Assembly: GCA_021817605.1 (NCBI GenBank)
Contig: JAKAUN010000003.1
Location: 1 to 42,194 of the forward strand
From: Thermoplasmata archaeon
Lineage (GTDB): Archaea; Thermoplasmatota; Thermoplasmata; Lutacidiplasmatales; UBA184
Length of the DNA: 42,194 nucleotides
Direction of reading: 5' to 3'
The position numbers were made by a program, and so were the translations under genes. Every line of letters begins with the position of its first letter. Positions within the stretch are counted from its first letter, which is position 1. The notes beneath the pieces were generated by a model. That model worked only from the letters and a program-made list of their open reading frames with translations, did not search any database and was not told the DNA's origin. Below, piece by piece: positions 33,128-40,918 of the stretch.

Positions 33128-33652
33128 ATGGACGCGATCCTGCCGGTGGGCTACTCCGCACCCACCGTAGCGGTCCCCACCACGCCTCTGCGTTCCCCGG
33201 CCGCAGGAACGGCCGAGACTTCGGTGCTCGTGGGGCTTCTCCTGCACGCCATGGGCGCAGCGGTACTCTTCGGCAGGATCGGGGGGCGGGTCAGCTCGGC
33301 TCCTCGGTCCTCTCCCCCTTACCCGTTGCCGTGGCTCGCGGTTACCCTCGCCGGGGCAGTGGGCGCAGCGGGGCCAGCGTTCTACGGCACCTTCGCGCGC
33401 AGCTACGGACACATCCGTCCTGGCGAGTACGCCGTGGCCCAGGCTTCAACCCAGATGGTGGGGGTCCTGTGGCAGTCTCCCGCAGCGTTGCCGAGGGGCT
33501 TTCGCTCGAGAGCAGCTCGCCGCTGCCCCTTGTTCCTGGCGGACGATGGAACCCGACTCCTCGAGACCCCCCGACCGCCGAGCGGCCACTGGGGCCGCCC
33601 GGCACGCGGGAGGGGTCGCCGTCCCGTTCGACCGTCGCCACCGAGGGTCTGA
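33128..33652 (+). CDS. Possible membrane protein, probably degraded
   Basis: The frame from ATG 33128 has a membrane-protein-like first part, with helices SVLVGLLLHAMGAAVLFG and LPWLAVTLAGAVGAAGPAFY and a following FARSYGHIRPGEYAVAQAST segment. After about residue 118 it turns into Arg/Pro-rich sequence with no continuity. It is either a decayed gene or a chance frame; no family recognised. Confidence 0.3.
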   Translation: MDAILPVGYSAPTVAVPTTPLRSPAAGTAETSVLVGLLLHAMGAAVLFGRIGGRVSSAPRSSPPYPLPWLAVTLAGAVGAAGPAFYGTFARSYGHIRPGEYAVAQASTQMVGVLWQSPAALPRGFRSRAARRCPLFLADDGTRLLETPRPPSGHWGRPARGRGRRPVRPSPPRV

Positions 33653-33965
33653 CCTCCCCGCGGGAGGAACGGGACCGATGCCCCCCGTGGTCTACCTCGG
33701 GGGCCCATCCCTCCTGGGGAGCCCTTTGGTCCCGGCGGAGAGCGAGCGATGATGGTCCCGTTCCCGTAGCTCCAATCCCCGCCGACTCTTGGCCTCTCGG
33801 TGAAGGCCGATTGAGCGCCCCACCGGCCCAAAGCTCGTCCGAGGGGGGCCGCTTCGCCCCGTGCCCCTCTTGCTCGCGGATCTCCCCGGGGACGGCCGGG
33901 CGCTGGGCCTCCGCGGAAAGCCGAGGTCACGGCTCGTTCAAGTGGGGGGCCGGCCTCGACCCCGC
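33653..33965. other. Stretch without a recognised gene
   Basis: About 310 bases before the uridine-phosphorylase-like gene. Only low-complexity frames; no A/T-rich promoter patch stands out. Confidence 0.4.
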
Positions 33966-34769
33966 GTGGCGAGCCGAGCGCGACCGACCTACCATCTCCA
34001 TCTGCGGCGCGGGGACCTGCCACCTCACGTACTCATTCCCGGCGACCCCCAGCGGGCCGACCGCATCGCAGCCAGCTGGCAGAGCTCCGAGCCCGTCGCC
34101 GAGCATCGGGAGTTCCGCAGCTTTCGCGGCCGATACCGCGGCGCGGAGCTTGGGGTCGTCTCGGCAGGGATCGGCGGCCCGGCGATGGCGATCGTCGTCG
34201 AAGAGCTTGCGCGGGTAGGGGTCCACACGCTCCTGCGCGTCGGAACCTCGGGGCCGGTGGCGAAGGGCCTCCGGGGCGGGGACGTGGTGATCACGCTCGC
34301 CGCCGCCCGCTTCGAGGGGACGAGCGCCTCCTTCGCGCCGATGGGCTTTCCCGCGACCGCCGACCCGCAGGTCCATGCCGCGCTCGTCGCCGCGGCGGAG
34401 GCTCTCGGGGTCCGCTACCGGAGCGGGATCACCGCCACGGTGGACACCTTCCAGCTCTCGCAGGGGCGCCGCGGCTATCGGCGGCTCCCGATCGGTGCGG
34501 GGGTGTTCGGCCGGGCAGAGCTCGCGGATCTCGGGATCCTCAACGTGGAAATGGAGGCGAGCGTGCTCCTCACCCTCGCCCGGCTCTACGGGCTGCGAGC
34601 GGGAGTTCTCTGCGCAGTCTATCCGAGGCGGCCGGGCGGCGACCCCGTGCCCATGGGGGAGGCCACGGCGATCCGGGTGGCGAACGAGGCAGCCTACCGG
34701 CTCGTCGTGGAGGGGGGCCCCAAGGCCGTGGAGCATTCCGGGCAGGTCCGGTACTTTCGCGAGGAGTAG
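33966..34769 (+). CDS. Uridine phosphorylase-like nucleoside phosphorylase
   Basis: 267 residues from the GTG at 33966; the frame is open to 33861, but that part is low-complexity. The PNP/UDP family landmarks are LIPGDPQRADRIAASW (phosphate loop), GVVSAGIGGPAMAIVVEEL, TLLRVGTSGPVAKGLRGGDV, the substrate loop around ATVDTFQLSQGRRGYRRLP and GILNVEMEASVLLTLARLYG (ribose-contacting Glu). It splits uridine or a similar nucleoside with phosphate. The last 76 bases overlap the opposing zinc-ribbon membrane gene in coding sequence. Confidence 0.9.
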   Translation: MASRARPTYHLHLRRGDLPPHVLIPGDPQRADRIAASWQSSEPVAEHREFRSFRGRYRGAELGVVSAGIGGPAMAIVVEELARVGVHTLLRVGTSGPVAKGLRGGDVVITLAAARFEGTSASFAPMGFPATADPQVHAALVAAAEALGVRYRSGITATVDTFQLSQGRRGYRRLPIGAGVFGRAELADLGILNVEMEASVLLTLARLYGLRAGVLCAVYPRRPGGDPVPMGEATAIRVANEAAYRLVVEGGPKAVEHSGQVRYFREE

Positions 34770-35431
34770 ACTCTGCCACAGCTAGGGCAGGTCTGCGAGG
34801 GCAACGGGCGGAGCTGGTTCGCCGGGGTAGCCGGCTGGATGAAGTCTCCCCGGGAGCGCTCGATGGAGGATCGGAGGGCGGCCGCGGAAGCGACCGGATC
34901 GACCTGGGAGGGGTGTGGCGAGGAGCTCCCCTCGTGCAGCAGCTCCTCGTGTCCCCACTTCCTCGCCCCGACCAAGACGAAGAGGAGGCCGAAGCCCACG
35001 GTCACCGCACCCAGGATGACGTCCCATCCGATCCCGCCCTTCGCCGTGTAGTTGACGGTCACCGTCTTGAACGTCGTGACCCCGCAGCCGTAGAGCAGAT
35101 AGGTCGTCCCGGGATGGAGCGTCGCCGAGATCGACCCGTTCCCGCCCGTCCCCCGCGCCACGAGTCCCTTGGGAGAAGAGCACGTGGGTGTCCCGACGAT
35201 GAGGTAGATGCGCGTGCCCACGGTCTCGCCCGTCCAGCTGACAGAGAGGGTCTGCGGGGTGAGCGTGCTCGCCGCGAGCGGGACGGAGGAGCCCGCGGGG
35301 ATCGCGACGGTCGTCGATTTCCCGTTGGGAATGAGACCAAGGCCGAGGAGGACGAATCCTGCTGCCAGCAGCACGATGCCGACGAGGTAGACGCTACGTA
35401 GCACGGCCGTTTCGGCACTCCAAGGTGGCAA
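34694..35431 (-). CDS. Membrane protein with extracytoplasmic domain and cytoplasmic zinc ribbon
   Basis: 245 residues from the ATG at 35431. The order is an N-terminal hydrophobic helix (VYLVGIVLLAAGFVLLGLGL), a beta-rich extracytoplasmic domain of about 100 residues with two Cys (TPTCSSPKG and LLYGCGV), a second helix (WDVILGAVTVGFGLLFVLVG), and a cytoplasmic tail ending in TCPSCGRVYSSRKYRTCPEC, a zinc ribbon. The type is frequent among archaeal hypothetical proteins; function unknown. The zinc-ribbon codons overlap the end of the phosphorylase gene. It is divergent from, and nearly touches, the glycosyltransferase gene. Confidence 0.8.
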   Translation of the reverse strand: MPPWSAETAVLRSVYLVGIVLLAAGFVLLGLGLIPNGKSTTVAIPAGSSVPLAASTLTPQTLSVSWTGETVGTRIYLIVGTPTCSSPKGLVARGTGGNGSISATLHPGTTYLLYGCGVTTFKTVTVNYTAKGGIGWDVILGAVTVGFGLLFVLVGARKWGHEELLHEGSSSPHPSQVDPVASAAALRSSIERSRGDFIQPATPANQLRPLPSQTCPSCGRVYSSRKYRTCPECSTALGPPSTTSR

Positions 35432-35433
35432 TA

Positions 35434-36723
35434 ATGCCTAGTGGTCCGCCCCCCGGGCCTCGGCCCTCGGCCGACCCCCGTGGGGCGGAGACCGCCGGGG
35501 GAGCGACGCCGCTGCGGATCGCGTTCTTCACCGACAGCTTCGTCCCCACCCATGACGGCGTTGCCCAGGTCACCGACACCCTCGCGCGCGCCCTCGTCCG
35601 CCTGGGTCACGAGGTCACGGTGCACACGGTGAGGCCTCCCGGCGCCCCCTCCCGCGAAGCGCGACCGGACGGTGTCCGGATACGCCGTCATGCTTCCTTC
35701 GCCGCGCCACGGTATCCCCAGTACCGCATCGCGCCGCTCCCTTGGGTGGCTCCTGCCTCGTTGCGCCGACGCTTTGAGGTGGCGCACATCCACACCCCTG
35801 GCCTCGTGGGACTTGCGGGCCTGCTTGCCGCCCGCAAGGCCCGGGTGCCGACCGTGGGAACCTACCACACCAATCTCACCGACATGCTCCGGGGCGCGGG
35901 CAGGACCCGCGTGTCCCGCGCCTTCTTCCGTGCGTGGGGCGCCTTCAGCCTGGACCTCTGTCAGGGATGCGACCTCGCGACGGCGCCGACCGAGGCCGCT
36001 GCGGCAGCGCTTAGGCGACCGGGCCGAACCGCCGGCCGCTCCGCCCCCCGCGTCGTCGTCAACGGCGTCGACACCGGCGTCTTCCGCCCGGGGCGCTTGA
36101 TCCCCCGCTGGAGCGAGCGCCTGGGATCCAAAGACGCCCCGCTGATCACCTTCTTGGGGAGGCTCACCCGGGACAAGGGAGCCGCCCGTTTCCTCGACGC
36201 GATCGAGCGACTGCGGACCGATCGACCCTGGTTTGCCGTGGTCGCGGGCGAGGGCCCGCTCGGGTCGTCCGTCGAGGGACGGCTCGCGCCAGGACGGCCT
36301 CTGGCCAGTCGCGCCCGCTACGTCGGAGCGGTCACGGAGGAGGAGAAACCCTCGCTCCTCTCCCAGTCACGCGTCTTCGTACTTCCGTCGCTCTCCGACA
36401 CCTCGTCGGTCGCCCTCCTCGAGGCGATGGCCTCGGGCGCCGCCTGCGTGGTCACGCGATGGGGCGGACCGGCCGAATTGGCCGCTCGGTCGCAAGCGGC
36501 CTTGGTGGTGGACCCTCAGGACCCCGGGGACCTCGGTGACGCCATCGAGCGTCTCCTCGAGGACGACGACCTCGTCGCCTCGTTCCGAGAACGAGGTCGG
36601 ACCTGGGTCGAGCAGCACGCGTCGGCCGCGACGATGGCCCGGCAGTTCGTGGAGGCCTACCAGAGCGTCCGACGGCCTCGGGTCGATCGGGAACGAGACC
36701 CGTCGCCCGAGCAGCGGCCCTGA
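35434..36723 (+). CDS. GT4-family glycosyltransferase
   Basis: 429 residues from the ATG at 35434; a GTG at 35425 is an alternative. The N-terminal Rossmann domain starts LRIAFFTDSFVPTHDGVAQV and TDTLARALVRLGHEVTVHT, the acceptor domain of GT-B enzymes. VARFLDAIERL-like GAARFLDAIERL, VVAGEGPLGSSVEGRL, VFVLPSLSDTSSVALLEAMA and SGAACVVTRWGGPAE form the donor domain with the E-x7-E-like region of group 1 transferases. It is related to enzymes transferring mannose or glucose to lipids or glycans; the substrate is unknown. It starts within a few bases of the divergent membrane gene. Confidence 0.92.
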   Translation: MPSGPPPGPRPSADPRGAETAGGATPLRIAFFTDSFVPTHDGVAQVTDTLARALVRLGHEVTVHTVRPPGAPSREARPDGVRIRRHASFAAPRYPQYRIAPLPWVAPASLRRRFEVAHIHTPGLVGLAGLLAARKARVPTVGTYHTNLTDMLRGAGRTRVSRAFFRAWGAFSLDLCQGCDLATAPTEAAAAALRRPGRTAGRSAPRVVVNGVDTGVFRPGRLIPRWSERLGSKDAPLITFLGRLTRDKGAARFLDAIERLRTDRPWFAVVAGEGPLGSSVEGRLAPGRPLASRARYVGAVTEEEKPSLLSQSRVFVLPSLSDTSSVALLEAMASGAACVVTRWGGPAELAARSQAALVVDPQDPGDLGDAIERLLEDDDLVASFRERGRTWVEQHASAATMARQFVEAYQSVRRPRVDRERDPSPEQRP

Positions 36724-37042
36724 CCGGACAGAAACCCCGCCGCTAAAGGTGGTGAACGGCCGCGCGCAGACGCCTCCTTTCGGGGCCGGTGCCGAACGCG
36801 TGCTGGACGGCCGCGAAGTTGACAGGGAGGTCGACGCACCGCTCGAGTAGGCGTGGGCGTTCGGGGGGTCTGACGACGCGCCCTCGGCGGCCCACCGACA
36901 ATGCCTCCCGCGGGAGCCCCGCCCTCGGTCCCTGATGTCGCGTACGAGCCCACTCGGTCTAGCCCTGGGCACGGTACAGATTGGGTCTCGGCCCCGCCAT
37001 CGCTCCGAGGGGGGATTGACGCGGAATGAACCATTTGGGAAA
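36724..37042. other. Stretch without a recognised gene
   Basis: About 320 bases between the glycosyltransferase and the tRNA. Nothing protein-like in either strand; no clear terminator. Confidence 0.45.
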
Positions 37043-37114
37043 GCCACTGGAGGGACTTGAACCCCCGGCCTGCTGATTACGAATCAGCCGCTCTGCCGAC
37101 TGAGCTACAGTGGC
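37043..37114 (-). tRNA. tRNA-Thr(CGT)
   Basis: A 72-nt cloverleaf on the minus strand. The acceptor stem GCCACTG pairs with CAGTGGC over seven bases. The D arm has AGCTCAGTCGGCAGAGC. The anticodon arm is GCTGA-TTCGTAA-TCAGC with anticodon CGT (reads ACG, threonine). The T arm carries GGTTCAAGTCC. CCA is not encoded and there is no intron. The 5' half (38 nt, 37077-37114) is also the 3' end of the integrase reading frame. Confidence 0.95.
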
Positions 37115-37655
37115 AACCGTCAGGGCGGATGCCCGATTCTTCATAACTCTGGGCTATCCTCCGACCGCGACCGCTTCGGCCATCGCGCTCTCGAACTTGC
37201 CGATCGTGGCGCATCTGCGCCTCGTCGAGACCGACGTAGTACGCGGTCATCTCGACCAACTCGTGGCCATAGAGGTGCTTCAGACCGACCAGATTCGCGT
37301 CCGCGTAGTAGGCGATACGGTCGAAACTGCGCCTCGGGTCGTGGCCGGTGGTCTTCTGGATCCCAGCCCGAGGGGATGCCGCTTCTAAATCGCTGTGCAG
37401 GGTCTTCCCGTGGTGCGCGTAGATCGGATCGATCGGTCTCAATGTCGCCGTTCTCTCCAACAATACGCCGACGACCGTCGGTCCGATCGGGAGGGTTCTC
37501 CGCTTCCCGCCCGCACGTCCTTTCCCGCGTAGCCGCATGACCGGACGCTCCAGGTCCAGATCGATGCCGCGGACTCTCAGCCGAAGCACTTCCAAGCGAC
37601 GAAGACCGCCATAGCCCATCCGTGCCACGAGGAGCCGTTTTCGGGCTTGGGCCAC
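37077..37655 (-). CDS. Tyrosine recombinase/integrase, catalytic domain only, overlapping tRNA-Thr
   Basis: 192 residues from a GTG at 37655. The frame continues upstream to about 37735, adding WLTKEQLASLFAVAQ, the usual first helix of the catalytic domain. The N-terminal core-binding domain is absent. Catalytic parts are GYGGLRRLEVLRLRVRGIDL (Arg I), RGKGRAGGKRRTLPI, HDPRRSFDRIAYYADANLV (His-x-x-Arg) and LYGHELVEMTAYYVGLD (His and the Tyr nucleophile). All key residues seem present. The last 12 codons read through the 5' half of the tRNA-Thr gene, and the stop TAA lies in the anticodon loop. It is probably the remains of an element integrated at this tRNA gene. Confidence 0.8.
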   Translation of the reverse strand: MAQARKRLLVARMGYGGLRRLEVLRLRVRGIDLDLERPVMRLRGKGRAGGKRRTLPIGPTVVGVLLERTATLRPIDPIYAHHGKTLHSDLEAASPRAGIQKTTGHDPRRSFDRIAYYADANLVGLKHLYGHELVEMTAYYVGLDEAQMRHDRQVRERDGRSGRGRRIAQSYEESGIRPDGCHCSSVGRAADS

Positions 37656-37985
37656 GGCGAATAAGCTGGCCAGCTGCTCCTTCGTGAGCCAACGACGACG
37701 AGGGGCCTCGCCAGGCGGAGGACCTCTGGAGGACGACGGTCGACCGCCTCCTGTTTAGGGTGAACGTGGCGGGGCGCGAGCAGAACCCCGGCCTGCACCG
37801 GACTGTCGGGGACGATCTGGACTGGCTCCGCCGATGGGAGGTCGAGGGCCGCGGCGGGGCGATGCCGCTGCCGAGCCGCGAGGGCGCGCTCACGCGATCA
37901 AGCTCGCGAGGAGGCGTTTCATGTACGGCGGAATTGCGCTCGGCGGGGGATCAGTCCCCTCAAGCCGCCGAAAGCGCCGAGAAGG
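37656..37985. other. Region upstream of the integrase
   Basis: About 330 bases where the missing N-terminal domain of the integrase would be expected. No frame on the minus strand shows a convincing SAM-like core-binding domain, so that part seems lost. The plus-strand frame is low-complexity. Confidence 0.4.
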
Positions 37986-38789
37986 ATGACGTGCCCGCTC
38001 CTTGCGACACTTATTATCCAGGAAAACGGCTCGCCGAAATCGGTGCCCGAGGTCGGAGCGACTTCACGGGGCCACTGGTCGATCGCACTCGCAGCCTTCG
38101 TCGGCTCGGTGGCGGGAGGGTTTGTTGCTCCTTCGATGGATTCGCTTGGCTTATCGACCGAAGGCGGCACGCCGTTGCTTGCCGGGGGTGCGGCCATTTT
38201 CGTGGCGTCTCTTCTCGGCGCCGTCCTCGGGGCTGTTGTCGGCGCGGTGGTGGCATTTGTCTGGGTCCGAGCGAGACGGCCGGGAGTCGGGGCCGTCGTC
38301 GGGTCGGTCCTCGGCATCGTAGCTGGGGTCCTTTCGGGTTACTTCTCGGAGCGTTTCGCCCAGTCGTGGGTGAACGCACTCTCCGCAAACCCCCAGGAAG
38401 CCGCGTTCCTCGGGGGTGTCCTCGCGGGTCTCTTGGGCGGCGGTACTGGTGCGGTGCTCGCGAGCGCGGCCGCTCGCTCCGTTCCCTCGTTCGGCCGACC
38501 GAGAGCGTTTGCCGCTCTCCTCGGCGCCCTGTTGGGCCTACTCTCCGGGGTGGGGGGAGGCAGCATCGGAGCGACGCTCGCTCAATCTGCGACCGCGTGT
38601 CCCAATGGGTACTACTACGCCAACCCGTCTCCTCCCTCCGGGTGCGCACCCGGCTTGCTTCAGGGCGCTCTCTTGCTCGGCATGTGGGGAGGAGCTCTTG
38701 CGGGTGCGATCAGTGCCGTGGCGGTCTTCGCCGTCCTCTCATACGCGAACCGTTCGTCTCAGGCGGAGCGCTCGACCCCGCCGGCCTAA
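37986..38789 (+). CDS. Glycine-rich multi-helix membrane protein
   Basis: 267 residues from the ATG at 37986. Several hydrophobic Gly/Ala-rich helices with small-x3-small spacing: IALAAFVGSVAGGFVAPSM, GAAIFVASLLGAVLGAVVGA, GAVVGSVLGIVAGVLSGYF, AAFLGGVLAGLLGGGTGAVL, FAALLGALLGLLSGVGGGSI and GALLLGMWGGALAGAISAVA. A loop TACPNGYYYANPSPPSGC has two Cys. It resembles glycine-zipper membrane proteins; function unknown. An alternative GTG start at 38043 has an A/T-rich box (ACTTATTATCC) about 28 bases upstream and would drop the poorly hydrophobic first 19 residues. Confidence 0.75.
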   Translation: MTCPLLATLIIQENGSPKSVPEVGATSRGHWSIALAAFVGSVAGGFVAPSMDSLGLSTEGGTPLLAGGAAIFVASLLGAVLGAVVGAVVAFVWVRARRPGVGAVVGSVLGIVAGVLSGYFSERFAQSWVNALSANPQEAAFLGGVLAGLLGGGTGAVLASAAARSVPSFGRPRAFAALLGALLGLLSGVGGGSIGATLAQSATACPNGYYYANPSPPSGCAPGLLQGALLLGMWGGALAGAISAVAVFAVLSYANRSSQAERSTPPA

Positions 38790-39027
38790 CGCCTCCCAAG
38801 GGCCGGGTTGCCTCCCCACGACGGTCTCTTCGGTTGTGTTATCCTCACCCCAACTGGGTGACCGTAGCCGACGCGGGGTGACGAGCTCCTGCGTCGAGGA
38901 AGTACCGTGCCCGCTGTGCCCCAGCGCATCCACGGCGGCCGTTCGCTTGGCCCTGCGGGCGGAGGGCGTCGAGCTGGTAGCGTAGATCCTGGTCGGAGTC
39001 CTGGGTCCATTCAGGCACGGACTTTCA

Positions 39028-39058
39028 GATTCCAGTGGTTGGCAACGTACCGCCTGAC
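39028..39058 (+). repeat. Left terminal inverted repeat
   Basis: Begins GATTCCAGTGGTTGGCAACG and ends CGCCTGAC. Its reverse complement aligns with 40891-40918 over nearly the whole length with a 3-base gap and about six mismatches. Confidence 0.65.
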
Positions 39059-39291
39059 GTGACCCCCTGACTTCTCGGGGGCTCCGGACCGTATCGGCTT
39101 CCGATGGAGATGCCCGTTGAAGAAGGAAGCACCGCGGACGTCTCGGTGTGTACCCAGGACGCCGCGGCGGCGGTCTCGCGACCGCAGCGAAGGGAGCTCG
39201 CCACCGAGAGAAATACTCACCGCCTCGTCGGACTCGCTGAAGACCGAGGACCCTCTCCGATCGCCAGATCCGCTCGACCGCTCTCTTCTGG

Positions 39292-40356
39292 TTGCTCCCT
39301 CTCCTGAAAAGCGCCCTCTGCCGGACCTTCCGCCCGGCCACGATCCACGACACGGCCGACCTCTTGCTCCGAGCCTCCGTCCTGCGAGCTTCGGTCCATC
39401 GAGCTCGAGCCCAGCGCCGTCGAGGCCGCTCCGACCGCACCGCTCGGTGGGTCTTCGGCCATCTCGGCCTCCGACAGACCCAGCGCGCCCTCACTCTCGT
39501 CCTCCGTCGCCAGATCCGTCCTTACGTCCCGAAGGAACCCGTCGATGTCGCCATCGACTTCCATGACCGACCGTACTACGGTCAGCCGGTGGATCCCCGT
39601 CACCGCCAAGTGGTCAAGACCAAGGAGGAGCGGGGCACCCACCGAGCCCATCGCTTCGCCTCTCTGTCGATCCTGATGCCCCGGTTCCGTCTCATCGCCT
39701 CGCTCCGGTTCCACCCGAGGAATGGGGGGACCCTGCTCGCTGTTGAGCGAGAGAAGTGGGAGCGGGGCCAGCGCTCCTACACGACCGCCCACACGTTGAA
39801 GGGGCCGCGGCCCGGGGACCCGCCTTTCGAAGCGACCATCCATGTCGTGGTGCGCTACCAGATGGGGCAGAAGTGGGGCAAGCACGGGTGCCAGTACTTA
39901 ATCTACGCCGTTCTCGGAGAAGTGGGGCTGTGCGAGGTCGCCGACCGATACCGGGGCCGCTTCGGAATCGAGTCTTCCTACCGGATCATGGGGCAGGCAC
40001 TGGCTCGAACGTCCAGCCGCTCCCCCGCTCTTCGCCTCCTCCAAGTCGCTGTGGCGATGCAACTCCAGAACCAGTGGGTCATTCTCAAGCTCCAATGGGC
40101 GAGCGAGGGACGCCAAGGTCCCTCGGGCTTTGTCGTCCACGACGAGTTGCTGCGGTTCGCAGTGTTGCTCGAGCTTCTGGGGAGCGCCATCGTGAGGCGC
40201 CTTGGAGCGGTGAGGGAGGTCCATCGTCCGCGCGTCGAGCGACCTCAACGCCCACCGCCTACCAGCTTCGGATCACTCTCCTCGGAGTTCGGCCGCCGGT
40301 ATGGCGAAGGGTGTTGGTGCCACCGGACGAATCCGTCGAGTATCTCCATGATGTGA
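39292..40356 (+). CDS. DDE transposase of an archaeal ISH3/ISC1217-like group, probably internally deleted
   Basis: 354 residues from a TTG at 39292 (the frame opens at 39241 with no better start). It shows VDVAIDFHDRPYYG (first catalytic Asp), THRAHRFASLSILMPRFRLI and the C-terminal RYRGRFGIESSYRIMGQALA with TSSRSPALRLLQVAVAM, the region with the catalytic Glu. Relatives I remember have a segment LLLDRGFYS between these, with the second catalytic Asp; here the chain goes from RFHPRNGGTLLAVE directly to the next domain, so about 45 residues appear to be missing. The protein may therefore be inactive. The last 25-30 residues overlap the following ORF in another frame. Confidence 0.7.
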   Translation: MLPLLKSALCRTFRPATIHDTADLLLRASVLRASVHRARAQRRRGRSDRTARWVFGHLGLRQTQRALTLVLRRQIRPYVPKEPVDVAIDFHDRPYYGQPVDPRHRQVVKTKEERGTHRAHRFASLSILMPRFRLIASLRFHPRNGGTLLAVEREKWERGQRSYTTAHTLKGPRPGDPPFEATIHVVVRYQMGQKWGKHGCQYLIYAVLGEVGLCEVADRYRGRFGIESSYRIMGQALARTSSRSPALRLLQVAVAMQLQNQWVILKLQWASEGRQGPSGFVVHDELLRFAVLLELLGSAIVRRLGAVREVHRPRVERPQRPPPTSFGSLSSEFGRRYGEGCWCHRTNPSSISMM

Positions 40357-40865
40357 TCCAAACCACCAGGGGGTGGTACGACTGCCACCTCCACCAGTTC
40401 CTCCTCGGCGAACGTCCCAATTACATCTCGGTGGAACCGCCCGATCCCGAAAACGAAGGCGACCACCCCACCCTGGACTCGAGGCACCTATCGCTCCGGG
40501 AGCTGCTTCGACGGGGCGGCGGTCGAGTTCTCTACAACTACGACTTCGGGGATGATGGGATGCACGAAGTGCGCCTCGAGAAGGAGGTTCCTCTCGAGGC
40601 CGGGGCGAGCCTGCCCCAATGCCTGGATGGTAAGAGGGCATGCCCGCCGGAGGACTGTGGGGGCATCTACGGATACGCGGACATCCTGCGCATGTTGAAG
40701 GACCCGAAGTTCGAACCCGAAAGCAGCTCCCGAGAGGAGCTCCTCGAATGGCTGGGTGAAGAGTTCGACCCCGAGGCATTCGACGCGGCGGCTGTCAACA
40801 AGCAGTTCAGGCCAGCTCGACGGGTGGGCCGGAAGTCTCGTCCTACAAAGGTCACGAGCCGATAA
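40095..40865 (+). CDS. pRiA4b ORF-3-like domain protein (passenger of the insertion element)
   Basis: From about 40257 the frame encodes a complete pRiA4b ORF-3-like domain: AYQLRITLLGVRPPVWRRVL, VEYLHDVIQTTRGWYDCHLH, VLYNYDFGDDGMHEVRLEKE, CLDGKRACPPEDCGGIYGYA and LEWLGEEFDPEAFDAAAVN. No start codon lies just before the domain; the nearest in-frame ATG is 40095, which puts about 55 codons over the end of the transposase gene. The frame is -1 relative to the transposase, so a frameshift fusion or a small deletion at the junction is possible. The domain is known from plasmids and mobile DNA, with unknown function. Confidence 0.75.
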   Translation: MGERGTPRSLGLCRPRRVAAVRSVARASGERHREAPWSGEGGPSSARRATSTPTAYQLRITLLGVRPPVWRRVLVPPDESVEYLHDVIQTTRGWYDCHLHQFLLGERPNYISVEPPDPENEGDHPTLDSRHLSLRELLRRGGGRVLYNYDFGDDGMHEVRLEKEVPLEAGASLPQCLDGKRACPPEDCGGIYGYADILRMLKDPKFEPESSSREELLEWLGEEFDPEAFDAAAVNKQFRPARRVGRKSRPTKVTSR

Positions 40866-40890
40866 CGTCAGGCAGGGTCAGGTTATCATC

Positions 40891-40918
40891 GTCCGGCAGG
40901 TTGCCAAGTACTGGAGTC
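40891..40918 (-). repeat. Right terminal inverted repeat
   Basis: The plus strand starts GTCCGGCAGGTTGCCAAGTA and ends CTGGAGTC. It is the imperfect inverse of 39028-39058 and marks the right end of the element. Confidence 0.65.

Larger units (their letters stand above)
39028..40918 (+). mobile_element. Insertion element with imperfect terminal inverted repeats, transposase and passenger ORF
   Basis: Imperfect inverted repeats of about 30 bases bound a 1.9-kb unit containing a DDE-type transposase gene and a pRiA4b-ORF3-like gene. The repeats share GTC-GGC, TTGCCAA and ACTGGA blocks with a 3-base length difference. No target-site duplication could be recognised in the flanks. Inside the right end, GATAAC (40861-40866) and GTTATC (40882-40887) form a second small inverted repeat, and GTCAGG-type repeats occur near both ends. 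The boundaries are inferred from the repeats and not confirmed by comparison with an empty site. Confidence 0.65.

Noticed and set aside
39117-39566. Alternative frame over the transposase start
   Set aside because: Starts at a codon in good position but yields Pro/Arg/Ser-rich sequence; the homologous frame is the one from 39241/39292.
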